Shown: positions 1-8,020 of the stretch, in pieces
How positions within the stretch are numbered: the stretch's first letter is position 1
Layout of the letters: each line of letters opens with the position of its first letter
Assembly (NCBI RefSeq): GCF_030285665.1
Contig: NZ_CP127295.1
Coordinates: forward strand, 10,478,001-10,542,000
Origin: Amycolatopsis mongoliensis
GTDB lineage: Bacteria > Actinomycetota > Actinomycetes > Mycobacteriales > Pseudonocardiaceae
Direction of reading: 5' to 3'
DNA length: 64,000 bases
The notes under the pieces: model-generated
Told to the model about the DNA's origin: nothing
The model's input: only the letters and a program-made list of their open reading frames with translations
Database searches by the model: none
Position numbers and translations under genes: made by a program

Positions 1-243
1 CTGCGCGTGTTGCCGGACAAGAGCGGTTACCACCCCGGGCTCTACGGGCCCTTCGTCCTCTTCGACTTCGAGGACCTGCCGCCGATCGTCTACCTGGAGC
101 ACTATCGCGGCAACGGTTATGTCTACAATCGCGATCATGTGGCCGACTACCGTGCGGCCATCGAAAGCCTGTCGGCCCTGGCGCTGAGCGAGCCCGAATC
201 CGAACGGCTCATCCAGGGGGTGCTCGCCGAACTGGAGGCCTGA
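1..243 (+). CDS. DUF5753 (Scr1-family) helix-turn-helix regulator, C-terminal fragment
   Basis: The frame is open from the first base of the window, so this is the last 80 residues of a longer protein. The segment contains a GPFVLFDF stretch followed by a 'PPIVYLEH' strand and a closing helix. This is characteristic of the DUF5753 domain that follows an N-terminal Xre-type helix-turn-helix in a large actinobacterial regulator family. The stop codon is immediately followed by the ATG of a DUF397 gene, the usual partner of this family; such pairs have been described as antitoxin-like or developmental regulators. The DNA-binding half lies outside the window, so its target cannot be judged. Confidence 0.8.
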   Translation: MRVLPDKSGYHPGLYGPFVLFDFEDLPPIVYLEHYRGNGYVYNRDHVADYRAAIESLSALALSEPESERLIQGVLAELEA

Positions 244-459
244 ATGACCTGGCGGAAGTCCTCCTACAGCGGCGAGCAAGGCGAATGCGTCGAGGTGCGG
301 CTCGGCGGTCTGTCGCAGATCCGCGACAGCAAGGACCGCGCGGGCGGGACACTCTCCGTCACCACTCGATCGTGGGATGCCTTCGTGGCCCGCGTTGGCG
401 CGCGGAAGCCGCCGGGCCGCCCCCACGACGGCCCGGTGGCTTCCGCGCAACGTTTTTAA
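244..459 (+). CDS. DUF397 domain-containing protein
   Basis: This 71-residue protein opens with W-R-K-S-S-Y-S, has an E-C-V-E-V strand and a central 'IRDSKD', and ends its domain with 'W.AFVARV'. These are the hallmarks of DUF397, a small domain found almost only in actinobacteria. Its ATG directly abuts the stop of the DUF5753 regulator, so the two are translationally coupled. DUF397 proteins are thought to act with their Xre partner as small modulators; the biochemical role is not established. The last 17 or so residues are basic and proline-rich and lie outside the domain. It converges on the DUF4173 gene, 24 bases away. Confidence 0.85.
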   Translation: MTWRKSSYSGEQGECVEVRLGGLSQIRDSKDRAGGTLSVTTRSWDAFVARVGARKPPGRPHDGPVASAQRF

Positions 460-483
460 CTACGCACAGCCCACGCCGGTGGT

Positions 484-2268
484 TCAACAACTGCCGAGAG
501 TCACGTCGCGGGCGTTCGAGCGGCTGAGGTTCCAGGCGGGCCAGCCGTCCGGGGTGTCGCCGGCGAGGACTTCGCGCAGCACGCACGATCGCAGGGGTTC
601 GGGCAGCCGCGCCGACACCACCGGGACGACGTCGGTGGAGAACCCCGCCAGATACCGGTGGTCCAGGGGTTTCCCGGCGGCCGCTCGGTCGAGGTTGGCG
701 TCGGCGATGAGGCGTTCCGGGTCGAGGACGGCCAGCACCAGCAGCGCGGCGGCCGCGGTGCCGATCGCCGCGCGGGGCAGCCACGCCGAGCGGAGCTTGA
801 CCAGCGACGCCAGCACCAGCACGAACACCGCGCCGAACCACAGCTCGCAGACCTCGACCAGCAGCCGCAGGACGGTGAAGCCGTACGCCTCCTGGTAGGT
901 CCACATGCGACTCAACGCCGACCCGGCGAGCACCAGGCTCAGCGCGCTCAAGGCGCCCAGCAGGACGCGCTGGCGGAGCCGGTCGGCTTTCGTGACGTCC
1001 GGGGCCCAGCGCAGCGCCGCGCTGACGATGGCCAGCGTCAGCACGGTGACGGCGCACAACTGCCAGAAACCGCCGCGGGCGTACTCGGCGGCCGTCAGGC
1101 CGCTGGTGCGCAGGACGTACCCGGTGCCGCCGAACAACACGACCAGCCGGACGCCGACGAACACGCTGAACAGCAGGACGAGGACGGTGAGCGGGACCGT
1201 CCACTCCAGACCGTACTCGGTCCGGTGTGGACGTTGCCCGGCCGCGCGATGCGGTGGGGCGGCGAGGAAGTAGCAGGCCCCGGCGACGAGCAACGCGAAG
1301 ACGGCGAACACGCAACACCAGCGCACGAGGACGCCGACGCTGAGATCGGGGATGACGGCGTTGACGACGGCCGCGAAGGCGGCGTCGGCACTGGCGAGCA
1401 GCGGCACGAAGACGGCGACGAGCGCGGCGGTGGCCAGCACGGCGAGGCCGATCCGCCGGGCGACGCCGTCGCGGCGGGCGGCGAAACGTCCCAGCCCGCG
1501 TCCGGCCCAGGGAACGGCGCGAAGAGCCTCCAGCGGGACGGCGAGCATGTCGTAGAAGACGGAATTGACGGTCCGCTTGCCCACGACGGCAAGCGACCCG
1601 CAGACGACGGCGCCGAGCACGCAGAGCGCGAACAGCCACCCGGACGCCCGCACGGCCCCCATGCCGAGCAGGGCGAGGGCGAGGACGGCCCACCCGGCGT
1701 TGCCCCAGGTGAAGGGACTGGCACCGGCCCGCGACCGCCGATCGGCGAGGAAGACGGCGAAGGTGCCGGCCAGCCCGGCCAGCAGCCACCCGACCCCGGG
1801 GCGGTCGACGGGCAGCACGAGGGCAGCGACCACTCCGGCCAGCCCGGCGGCGGGCAGAACGGCGGGCGACAGCGGAACAACGGCGGACTTGGGCGGCGGA
1901 ACCGTCCGCAGGAGGACCGGAGGAGCGGCCACGGCGACCCCACCGGCCCGGCCCCGGTCCGGGAACGCTGCGTCGACCCCGCCAGCCCGAGCTTGACCCG
2001 GGGACGCTGCGTCGACCCCGCCGGCCCGGCCTCGGTCCGGGGACGCTGCGTCAACCCCAGCGGTCCGACCTCGATCCGGCGACGCTGCATCGATCCCCCT
2101 GGACCGGGCTCGGTCCGGGAACGCTGCGTCGACCCCGCCGACCCGAGCCCCAGCGGCTGCCGAGCCGGAAGCAACGGGAGCCGCACCGCCTCCCGCCGAT
2201 CGCTTGCCCCGCGGCATCCGCTTGTCCGCACCCGGGTCTCCGGGCTCACCGATCCTGCTCTTGGGCAT
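484..2268 (-). CDS. DUF4173 multi-pass membrane protein with N-terminal tandem repeats
   Basis: The protein of about 594 residues has a low-complexity Arg/Asp/Ala-rich N-terminus, then about 12 hydrophobic segments from residue ~130 onward. The late segment containing 'TYQEAYGFTVLRL' is typical of DUF4173 (related to DUF4153) membrane proteins. The C-terminus 'LDHRYLAGFSTDVVP' is the characteristic predicted extracytoplasmic tail of this family. The function of the family is unknown. The start is uncertain: ATG at 2268 has GGAG three bases upstream, and a TTG at 2277 is in frame. The first ~110 residues contain five near-identical 13-residue units (see the repeat entry), absent from the core domain and probably cytoplasmic. 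It is followed on the same strand by nothing and lies downstream of the histidine kinase gene. Confidence 0.75.
   Translation of the reverse strand: MPKSRIGEPGDPGADKRMPRGKRSAGGGAAPVASGSAAAGARVGGVDAAFPDRARSRGIDAASPDRGRTAGVDAASPDRGRAGGVDAASPGQARAGGVDAAFPDRGRAGGVAVAAPPVLLRTVPPPKSAVVPLSPAVLPAAGLAGVVAALVLPVDRPGVGWLLAGLAGTFAVFLADRRSRAGASPFTWGNAGWAVLALALLGMGAVRASGWLFALCVLGAVVCGSLAVVGKRTVNSVFYDMLAVPLEALRAVPWAGRGLGRFAARRDGVARRIGLAVLATAALVAVFVPLLASADAAFAAVVNAVIPDLSVGVLVRWCCVFAVFALLVAGACYFLAAPPHRAAGQRPHRTEYGLEWTVPLTVLVLLFSVFVGVRLVVLFGGTGYVLRTSGLTAAEYARGGFWQLCAVTVLTLAIVSAALRWAPDVTKADRLRQRVLLGALSALSLVLAGSALSRMWTYQEAYGFTVLRLLVEVCELWFGAVFVLVLASLVKLRSAWLPRAAIGTAAAALLVLAVLDPERLIADANLDRAAAGKPLDHRYLAGFSTDVVPVVSARLPEPLRSCVLREVLAGDTPDGWPAWNLSRSNARDVTLGSC
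1942..2136. repeat. Five 39-bp tandem repeats inside the DUF4173 gene
   Basis: On the minus strand five consecutive 39-bp units encode variants of G-V-D-A-A-S-P-D-R-G-R-A-G. The units are in frame, differ at only a few positions each (F for S, A or T for G, Q for R), and add 65 residues before the first membrane segment. A perfect multiple of three with few silent changes points to recent tandem duplication within a tolerated, probably disordered, cytoplasmic tail. Confidence 0.85.
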
Positions 2269-2358
2269 CGTCTCCAACTCTCGTTCACGTTCGCAAATGC
2301 CATCGCCCGCACCATCCGCCCCAGCAGCCCCGATCCCGAAGGTCGCCCGCCGAAGCGC

Positions 2359-3349
2359 TCAGCCCGTCGGCAGCGTCACCCGGATCCGGCTCCCGACCCC
2401 CGCCGAGGGCTCCACCACCCCGATCGTCCCGCCGTGCAGCTCCACCGCCCACCGCGCGATCGCCAGCCCCAGCCCCGTCCCCCGCCGGACGGCCGCTCCC
2501 CCGCGTGAACCGCTCGAACACCCGCTCCCGGTCGGCCGGCGCGATCCCCGGCCCCTCGTCGCACACGTCGATGCGCACCTCGCCCGGCCGCACCTCGGCG
2601 AGCACCCGCACCTCGCCGCCGGCCGGGCCGTGGCGGACCGCGTTCTCCAGCAGGTTCGCCACCACCTGGAACAACCGCCCGCGGTCGGCGACCACCACCG
2701 CGTCCGCAGGCGAAACCGACACCGAGAACGTCACCCCGCGCACCAGCGCCGCCTCCGACACCGCCTCCGTCAGCAGAGAAGCGAGCGAGAACGAAGTCTT
2801 GTGCAGCGGGATGGCCCCCGCGTCGAGCCGCGACAGGTCCAGCAGCTCGTCCACCAAGTTCGCCAGGCGCTCGGTCTGCTGCAGCGCCGTCTTCAGGGTG
2901 GCGGGATCGGGCTCCTCCACGCCGTCGACCAGGTTCTCCAGCACCCCGTTCAACGCCGTGATCGGCGTCCGCAGCTCGTGGGAGACGTTCGCGACCAGCT
3001 CCCGCCGCTGCCGGTCCGCGTCGCCGAGGTCGCCCGCCATCTGGTTGAACGCCTGGGCCAGCTCGCCCACCTCGTCGCGGGTCGTCGCGCGGATCCGGCG
3101 CGTGTAGTCGCCCTTCGCCATCGCCCGCGCCGCCGCCGTCATCTCCCGCAACGGCCGCGTCATCCCGTGGGCCAGGACCTGCGACAACACCAGCGCCAGC
3201 ACCATCGCCGTGATCGTCGTCTTCGGCGGCAGCCAGCCGATCTGCCAGTTGAAGAACGCGAACGCGACGCCGCCGGACGCCACCATCAGGATCGCCAGCT
3301 TCAGCTTGATCGACCGGATCCGGTCCAGCGGCCGCGGTACGAGGTTCAC
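2359..3349 (-). pseudogene. Sensor histidine kinase, frameshifted in the ATP-binding domain
   Basis: This is a transmembrane kinase of the HAMP/HisKA/HATPase type. It starts with GTG at 3349, sharing a GTGA overlap with the response regulator stop. Two hydrophobic segments lie at residues ~17-35 and ~45-60, followed by HAMP and a HisKA domain with phospho-acceptor His124 in V-S-H-E-L-R-T-P. The N box (LLENAVRHG) and G1 box (DEGPGIA) follow. After 'FERFTRGSGRPAG' the frame breaks. One base less in the C-run at 2479-2483 (or 2498-2502) restores G-T-G-L-G-L-A-I-A-R-W and a normal end at the TGA of 2359-2361, giving a 329-residue kinase. As written the G2 box is lost, so the protein would be inactive unless the extra base is a sequencing error. 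Confidence 0.8.
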
Positions 3350-4041
3350 GATCCCGCCTCCAGCGCGTATCCGACGCCGTGCACCGTCCGGATGAGGTCC
3401 GCGCCGAGCTTCCGGCGCAGCGCCTTGATGTGGCTGTCGACGGCCCGGGTGCCCGCCGACGTGCCGTGCACGTCCCAGTCCCACACCTCCGACAGCAGCC
3501 GTTCCCGCGGCTGCACGACCCGCGGCCGCCGCGCGAAGTGCACCAGCAGGTCGAATTCGATCGGCGTCAGCTGCGCCGCGACGCCGGCCCGGGCGACGCG
3601 CCGCTCGTCGACGTCGATCTCGAGGTCGCCGAGCACGATCCGCGCGTGCGAGTCGGACCGCGACGAGCGCTCCACCCGCCGCAGCAGCGCGTGCACCCGG
3701 GCCGTCAGCACCCGCATCGAGAACGGCTTCGTCAGGTAGTCGTCGGCGCCGACACCCAGCCCGACCAGCATGTCCGTCTCGTCGGCGCGCGCGGTCAGCA
3801 TGAGCACCGGCACCGGACGGCGGCCCTGGATCCGGCGGCAGACCTCCAGGCCGTCGAACCCCGGGAGCATGACGTCCAGCACGACCAGGTCCGGCTCCGA
3901 CGTGGCGTCCGCTTCGACCGCGGCCGGCCCGTCGTGGGCGACCTCGACGGTGAACCCCTCGGCCCGCAGCCGGGCCGCGATCGACGCGGCGATGGTGGCG
4001 TCGTCCTCGACGACGAGCACCCGCCGCACTCCTGGTTCCAT
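3346..4041 (-). CDS. OmpR/PhoB-family response regulator
   Basis: The 231-residue protein has an N-terminal receiver domain with the acid pair Asp13-Asp14, phospho-acceptor Asp56 in V-V-L-D-V-M-L-P-G, and the conserved Lys in 'YLTKPF'. A C-terminal winged-helix DNA-binding domain follows ('LTPIEFDLL', 'SHIKALRRKL', 'IRTVHGVGYALE'). The ATG at 4041 fits the family start (M-E-P-G-V-R-R-V-L-V-V-E-D-D); the frame is open further upstream but shows no conserved sequence there. It overlaps the kinase gene by four bases (GTGA), so the two form one transcriptional unit. The stimulus and target genes are not evident. Confidence 0.93.
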   Translation of the reverse strand: MEPGVRRVLVVEDDATIAASIAARLRAEGFTVEVAHDGPAAVEADATSEPDLVVLDVMLPGFDGLEVCRRIQGRRPVPVLMLTARADETDMLVGLGVGADDYLTKPFSMRVLTARVHALLRRVERSSRSDSHARIVLGDLEIDVDERRVARAGVAAQLTPIEFDLLVHFARRPRVVQPRERLLSEVWDWDVHGTSAGTRAVDSHIKALRRKLGADLIRTVHGVGYALEAGS

Positions 4042-4184
4042 GGCCACGACCTTAGGGATCGGCGGTGGAGAGGGTCCGCGCGAAGTGTGGAGATCCTGTG
4101 GAGACGTTTCTCCCGCTTTGCCGGTTCGTGACGGCAAGATGTGTGACGCAGGTCATGCACCCCGACGCCGGTTCGCGCAATCGA

Positions 4185-4224
4185 CAGTCTGCACTCCTGA
4201 TCAGGGAAGAGTGAACAGTCTGCC
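4185..4224. promoter_or_regulatory. Candidate regulatory site before the pyrimidine-catabolism operon
   Basis: Two exact direct copies of ACAGTCTGC lie at 4185-4193 and 4216-4224, 31 bp apart (three helical turns). They flank the perfect palindrome CCTGATCAGG at 4196-4205. The array sits 38 bp upstream of the permease ATG, in the 220-bp gap that separates it from the divergent response regulator. The bound protein is unknown; either the divergent two-component system or an unlinked pyrimidine regulator could use it. Confidence 0.4.
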
Positions 4225-4261
4225 GTTGCCCCGGTCACGACCCGGCGCGCAGGATTCCGCA

Positions 4262-5836
4262 ATGGCGCCGACACCCGCAGACCAGCGCGTGCACGACGAC
4301 GGCCGGGTCGAGCTCGACCCCGCCGACGTCCGGTCTCTCGAAGGCAGCCGGTTCTTCAACGAGGAACTGGCCCCCGTCCCCGTCGAAAAACGGACCTGGA
4401 CCACCTACAACTACTTCGCGCTCTGGATGGGGATGGCCCACAACATCCCCAGCTACGCCCTGGCCGCGTCGCTGATCGCGCTCGGCATGAACTGGGTGCA
4501 GGCGCTGCTCACGATCACGATCGGCAACCTCGTCGTGCTCGCGCCGATGCTGCTCAACAGCCACGCCGGCACGAAGTACGGCATCCCGTTCCCGGTGTTC
4601 GCCCGCGCGTTCTACGGCCTGCGCGGCGCCAACCTGGCTGCGCTGCTGCGCGCGTTCATCGCGTGCGGCTGGTTCGGCATCCAGACGTGGGTCGGCGGCG
4701 AGGCCATCTACGTCATCCTCGGGCGCCTGCTCGGCTCGGGGTGGCGGGACGCACCGGTGGTCGCCGGCCAGCACTGGACGCTGTGGCTGTCGTTCGTGGT
4801 GTTCTGGATCGGCCAGATGCTGATCATCTGGCGCGGCATGGAGGCGGTCCGCAAGTTCGAGAACTGGACGGCACCGCTGGTGTCGGTCGGCTTCCTGGTC
4901 ATGCTCGGCTACGTGCTGGTCAAGGCGGGCGGGCTCGGCCCGATCCTGTCCGACGGCGGCAAGCTCGGCTGGGGCCCGGACTTCTGGAAGGTGTTCGCGC
5001 CGGCCCTGATGGCGATGATCGCGTTCTGGTCGACGCTGTCGCTGAACATGCCGGACTTCACCCGCTTCGGCGGCAGCCAGCGCAAGCAGGTCCGCGGCCA
5101 GATCCTCGGCCTGCCGACCACGATGACGTTCATCGCGATCGTGGCCATCCTGACGACGTCGGGCGGGCACGTGCTCTACGGCGAGGACATCTGGGACCCG
5201 GCGCAGCTGGCCGACAAGTTCACCAGCCCGGTCGTGGTCGTCGTCGCGCTGGTCGCGCTGGTGCTGGCCACGATCTCGGCGAACCTCGCGGCCAACGTCG
5301 TCAGCCCGTCCTACGACTTCTCGAACGCGTTCCCGAAGAAGATCACGTTCGCGATCGGCGGCGGCATCACCGGGGTCATCGGCATCCTCATCCAGCCGTG
5401 GCGGCTGTACTCCGACCCGAACATCTACATCTTCGCGTGGCTCGGCTTCTACGGCGGCCTGCTCGGCGCGGTCGCCGGGGTGCTCGTCGCCGGCTACTGG
5501 GTCGTCAGCCGCACGAAGCTGAAGCTGAGGGACCTCTACACACCCGATGGGGTGTATTGGTTCAGCGGCGGCTGGAACTGGCGCGCGCTGGTCGCCACGC
5601 TGGTGGGGGCCGTGCTCGCGGTCGGCGGGGCGTACGGCGGGCCGTTCCCCGACGCCGGGCTCATCCCGTTCCTCAAGCCGCTTTACGACTACAACTGGGT
5701 GGTCGGCCTGGTCGGCGCGTTCGTGGTGTTTTCCGCCCTGGCGCTGCCGAATTCGAGGCAGTCCGCAACCTACGAGAAGGAGGAGATCAGTGAGCGTGGT
5801 TCGAGCCGGATTGATCCAGCAGCGGTGGACGGGTGA
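4262..5836 (+). CDS. NCS1-family nucleobase/hydantoin permease
   Basis: This is a cytoplasmic-membrane transporter of the nucleobase:cation symporter-1 family (Mhp1/PucI-like). About 12 hydrophobic segments follow an N-terminal cytoplasmic stretch whose 'W..YNYFALWMGMAHN' is the family signature in helix 1. A G-W-F-G-I-Q-T-W motif in helix 3 and 'S.NMPDFTRF' in helix 6 also fit the family. The ATG at 4262 has AGGA seven bases upstream. Its C-terminal coding sequence overlaps the amidohydrolase gene by 47 bases, so it is the first gene of a coupled catabolic operon. The likely substrate is uracil, thymine or a hydantoin, inferred from the downstream genes. Confidence 0.88.
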   Translation: MAPTPADQRVHDDGRVELDPADVRSLEGSRFFNEELAPVPVEKRTWTTYNYFALWMGMAHNIPSYALAASLIALGMNWVQALLTITIGNLVVLAPMLLNSHAGTKYGIPFPVFARAFYGLRGANLAALLRAFIACGWFGIQTWVGGEAIYVILGRLLGSGWRDAPVVAGQHWTLWLSFVVFWIGQMLIIWRGMEAVRKFENWTAPLVSVGFLVMLGYVLVKAGGLGPILSDGGKLGWGPDFWKVFAPALMAMIAFWSTLSLNMPDFTRFGGSQRKQVRGQILGLPTTMTFIAIVAILTTSGGHVLYGEDIWDPAQLADKFTSPVVVVVALVALVLATISANLAANVVSPSYDFSNAFPKKITFAIGGGITGVIGILIQPWRLYSDPNIYIFAWLGFYGGLLGAVAGVLVAGYWVVSRTKLKLRDLYTPDGVYWFSGGWNWRALVATLVGAVLAVGGAYGGPFPDAGLIPFLKPLYDYNWVVGLVGAFVVFSALALPNSRQSATYEKEEISERGSSRIDPAAVDG

Positions 5837-6629
5837 CAAGGAGTCCATGATCAAGGCGGCGGTCGACCACATCGCCACCGCCGCCTCGCAGGGCGCCCAG
5901 GTCGTCTGCCTGCAGGAGCTGTTCTACGGGCCGTACTTCTGCCAGGTGCAGGACACCGACTACTACTCCTACACCGAAGGCATCCCGGACGGCCCGACGA
6001 CCAAGCTCATGCAGGAGGTGGCCGAGCGCCACGGCGTCGTGCTGGTCGTGCCGATGTACGAGGTCGAGCAGCCGGGCGTCTACTACAACACCGCCGCCGT
6101 GATCGACGCCGACGGCACCTACCTCGGCAAGCACCGCAAGAACCACATCCCGCAGGTCAAGGGCTTCTGGGAAAAGTTCTACTTCCGGCCCGGGAACCTG
6201 GGCTACCCGGTGTTCGACACCGCCGTGGGCCGCATCGGCGTCTACATCTGCTACGAGCGGCACTTCCCCGAGGGCTGGCGCGCGCTGGGGCTGGCCGGGG
6301 CGAAGATCGTGTTCAACCCGTCGGCGACCAGCCGCGGCCTGTCGCAGTACCTGTGGCGGCTGGAGCAACCGGCGGCCGCGGTGGCGAACGAGTACTTCGT
6401 CGGCGCGATCAACCGCGTCGGCAAGGAACCGCTGGGCGACAACGACTTCTACGGCCAGACGTACTTCGCGGATCCCCGTGGCCAGCTCATCGGCGACGCC
6501 GCGTCCGACACCGACGACGAGGTCGTCGTGCGCGACCTCGACATGGCGCAGCTCGACGAGGTCCGGGACCTGTGGGCGTTCTACCGCGACCGCCGCCCGG
6601 ACACCTACGGCCCCCTCACGGAGGCCTGA
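5790..6629 (+). CDS. N-carbamoyl-beta-alanine amidohydrolase (beta-ureidopropionase), nitrilase family
   Basis: The enzyme hydrolyses N-carbamoyl-beta-alanine to beta-alanine, CO2 and ammonia, the last step of reductive pyrimidine degradation. The 279-residue protein shows the nitrilase triad Glu43 (L-Q-E-L-F), Lys117 (K-H-R-K-N-H-I-P) and Cys154 (I-C-Y-E-R-H-F). The GTG start at 5790 is fixed by a strong AAGGAGG Shine-Dalgarno at 5776-5784, inside the end of the permease gene. Its TGA overlaps the ATG of the dihydropyrimidinase gene. Specificity is inferred from this gene order; a related carbamoyl-amide substrate cannot be ruled out. Confidence 0.88.
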   Translation: MSVVRAGLIQQRWTGDKESMIKAAVDHIATAASQGAQVVCLQELFYGPYFCQVQDTDYYSYTEGIPDGPTTKLMQEVAERHGVVLVVPMYEVEQPGVYYNTAAVIDADGTYLGKHRKNHIPQVKGFWEKFYFRPGNLGYPVFDTAVGRIGVYICYERHFPEGWRALGLAGAKIVFNPSATSRGLSQYLWRLEQPAAAVANEYFVGAINRVGKEPLGDNDFYGQTYFADPRGQLIGDAASDTDDEVVVRDLDMAQLDEVRDLWAFYRDRRPDTYGPLTEA

Positions 6630-8011
6630 TGACCACGCTGATCAAGGGCGGCCAGGTCGTTTCGCCGTCGGGTGCGGTGACCGCGGACGTGCTCGTCGAC
6701 GGCGAGACCATCGCCGCCGTCGGCGTGCCCGGCACGCTCACCGGCGACGAGACGATCGACGCCACCGGCAAGTACGTGCTGCCCGGCGGCATCGACGCGC
6801 ACACGCACATGGAGATGCCGTTCGGCGGCACGCATTCGGTCGACACGTTCTCGACCGGCACCACGGCCGCGGCCTGGGGCGGCACGACGACGATCATCGA
6901 CTTCGCCGTGCAGGCCAAGGGCACATCCCTCTTGTCCACTTTGGACAAGTGGCACGGCAAGGCCGACGGCAACTGCGCGATCGACTACGGCTTCCACATG
7001 ATCGTCTCCGACGTCAACGACCAGTCGCTGAAGGAGATGGAAGCCTGCGTCGGCGCCGGGGTCGGCAGCTTCAAGATGTTCATGGCCTACCCGGGCGTGT
7101 TCTACTCCACGGACGGCGAAATCCTGCTGGCCATGCAGAAGGCGCGCGAGATCGGCGCCACGATCATGATGCACGCGGAGAACGGCATCGCGATCGACCA
7201 GCTCGCCGCGCAGGCGTTCGAGGCCGGGAACATCGACCCGGTGCAGCACGGCCTGACCCGGCCGCCGGAGCTGGAGGGCGAAGCGACGTCACGGGCGATC
7301 CAGCTCGCGAAGGTCACCGGCTCGCCGCTGTACATCGTGCACCTCTCGGCGTCGCAAGCGCTTGCGGCCGTGGCGGAGGCGCGCAACGACGGCCAGAACG
7401 TGTTCGCCGAGACGTGCCCGCAGTACCTCTACCTGTCCATCGAGGACCTGGCCAAGCCGGACTTCGAGGGCGCGAAGTACGTCGCGTCGCCGCCGCTGCG
7501 GGAGAAGTCGCACCAAGCCGACCTCTGGCGGGGCCTGCGGACGAACGACCTCTCCGTGGTGTCGACCGACCACTGCCCGTTCTGCTTCAAGGACCAGAAG
7601 GAGCTGGGCCGCGGCGACTTCCGGGCCATCCCGAACGGCATGCCGGGCGTCGAGCACCGGATGGACCTGCTGCACCAGGGCGTCGTCGCGGGCGAGCTGA
7701 CGCTCGGGCGCTGGGTCGAGACGTGCTCCGCGACGCCGGCGCGGATGTTCGGGCTGTACCCGCGCAAGGGCGTCATCGCGGCGGGTTCGGACGCGGACAT
7801 CGTGCTCTACGACCCGTCGGCGACCCAGACGCTGTCGGCCGAGACGCACCACATGAACGTGGACTACTCGGCGTACGAAGGGTTCGAGCTGACGGGCAAG
7901 GTGCACACCGTGCTTTCGCGCGGCCGGGTCGTCGTGTCGCCGGACGGGTTCACCGGGTCGACGTCGCACGGCAAGTTCCTGTCCCGCGAGCTGAACCAGT
8001 ACCTGAACTAG
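6629..8011 (+). CDS. hydA: Dihydropyrimidinase / D-hydantoinase
   Basis: This metal-dependent amidohydrolase opens the ring of 5,6-dihydrouracil or dihydrothymine. The 460-residue protein has the metal motif D-A-H-T-H (His58, His60) and carboxylated Lys149 in G-S-F-K-M-F-M-A-Y. It also has the later metal histidines (M-M-H-A-E-N; Y-I-V-H-L-S) and the catalytic Asp in S-T-D-H-C-P-F. The length is normal for the family. An ATGA overlap couples it to the upstream amidohydrolase, which takes its product. The NAD(P)H-dependent first step (dihydropyrimidine dehydrogenase) is not in the window. Confidence 0.93.
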   Translation: MTTLIKGGQVVSPSGAVTADVLVDGETIAAVGVPGTLTGDETIDATGKYVLPGGIDAHTHMEMPFGGTHSVDTFSTGTTAAAWGGTTTIIDFAVQAKGTSLLSTLDKWHGKADGNCAIDYGFHMIVSDVNDQSLKEMEACVGAGVGSFKMFMAYPGVFYSTDGEILLAMQKAREIGATIMMHAENGIAIDQLAAQAFEAGNIDPVQHGLTRPPELEGEATSRAIQLAKVTGSPLYIVHLSASQALAAVAEARNDGQNVFAETCPQYLYLSIEDLAKPDFEGAKYVASPPLREKSHQADLWRGLRTNDLSVVSTDHCPFCFKDQKELGRGDFRAIPNGMPGVEHRMDLLHQGVVAGELTLGRWVETCSATPARMFGLYPRKGVIAAGSDADIVLYDPSATQTLSAETHHMNVDYSAYEGFELTGKVHTVLSRGRVVVSPDGFTGSTSHGKFLSRELNQYLN

Positions 8012-8020
8012 GAGCGCGCG

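Noticed and set aside
658..2508. 616-codon plus-strand frame opposite the DUF4173 gene
   Set aside because: Shadow composition (Gln/Gly/Asp/Arg), no conserved domain, and the opposite strand encodes a clear multi-pass membrane protein.
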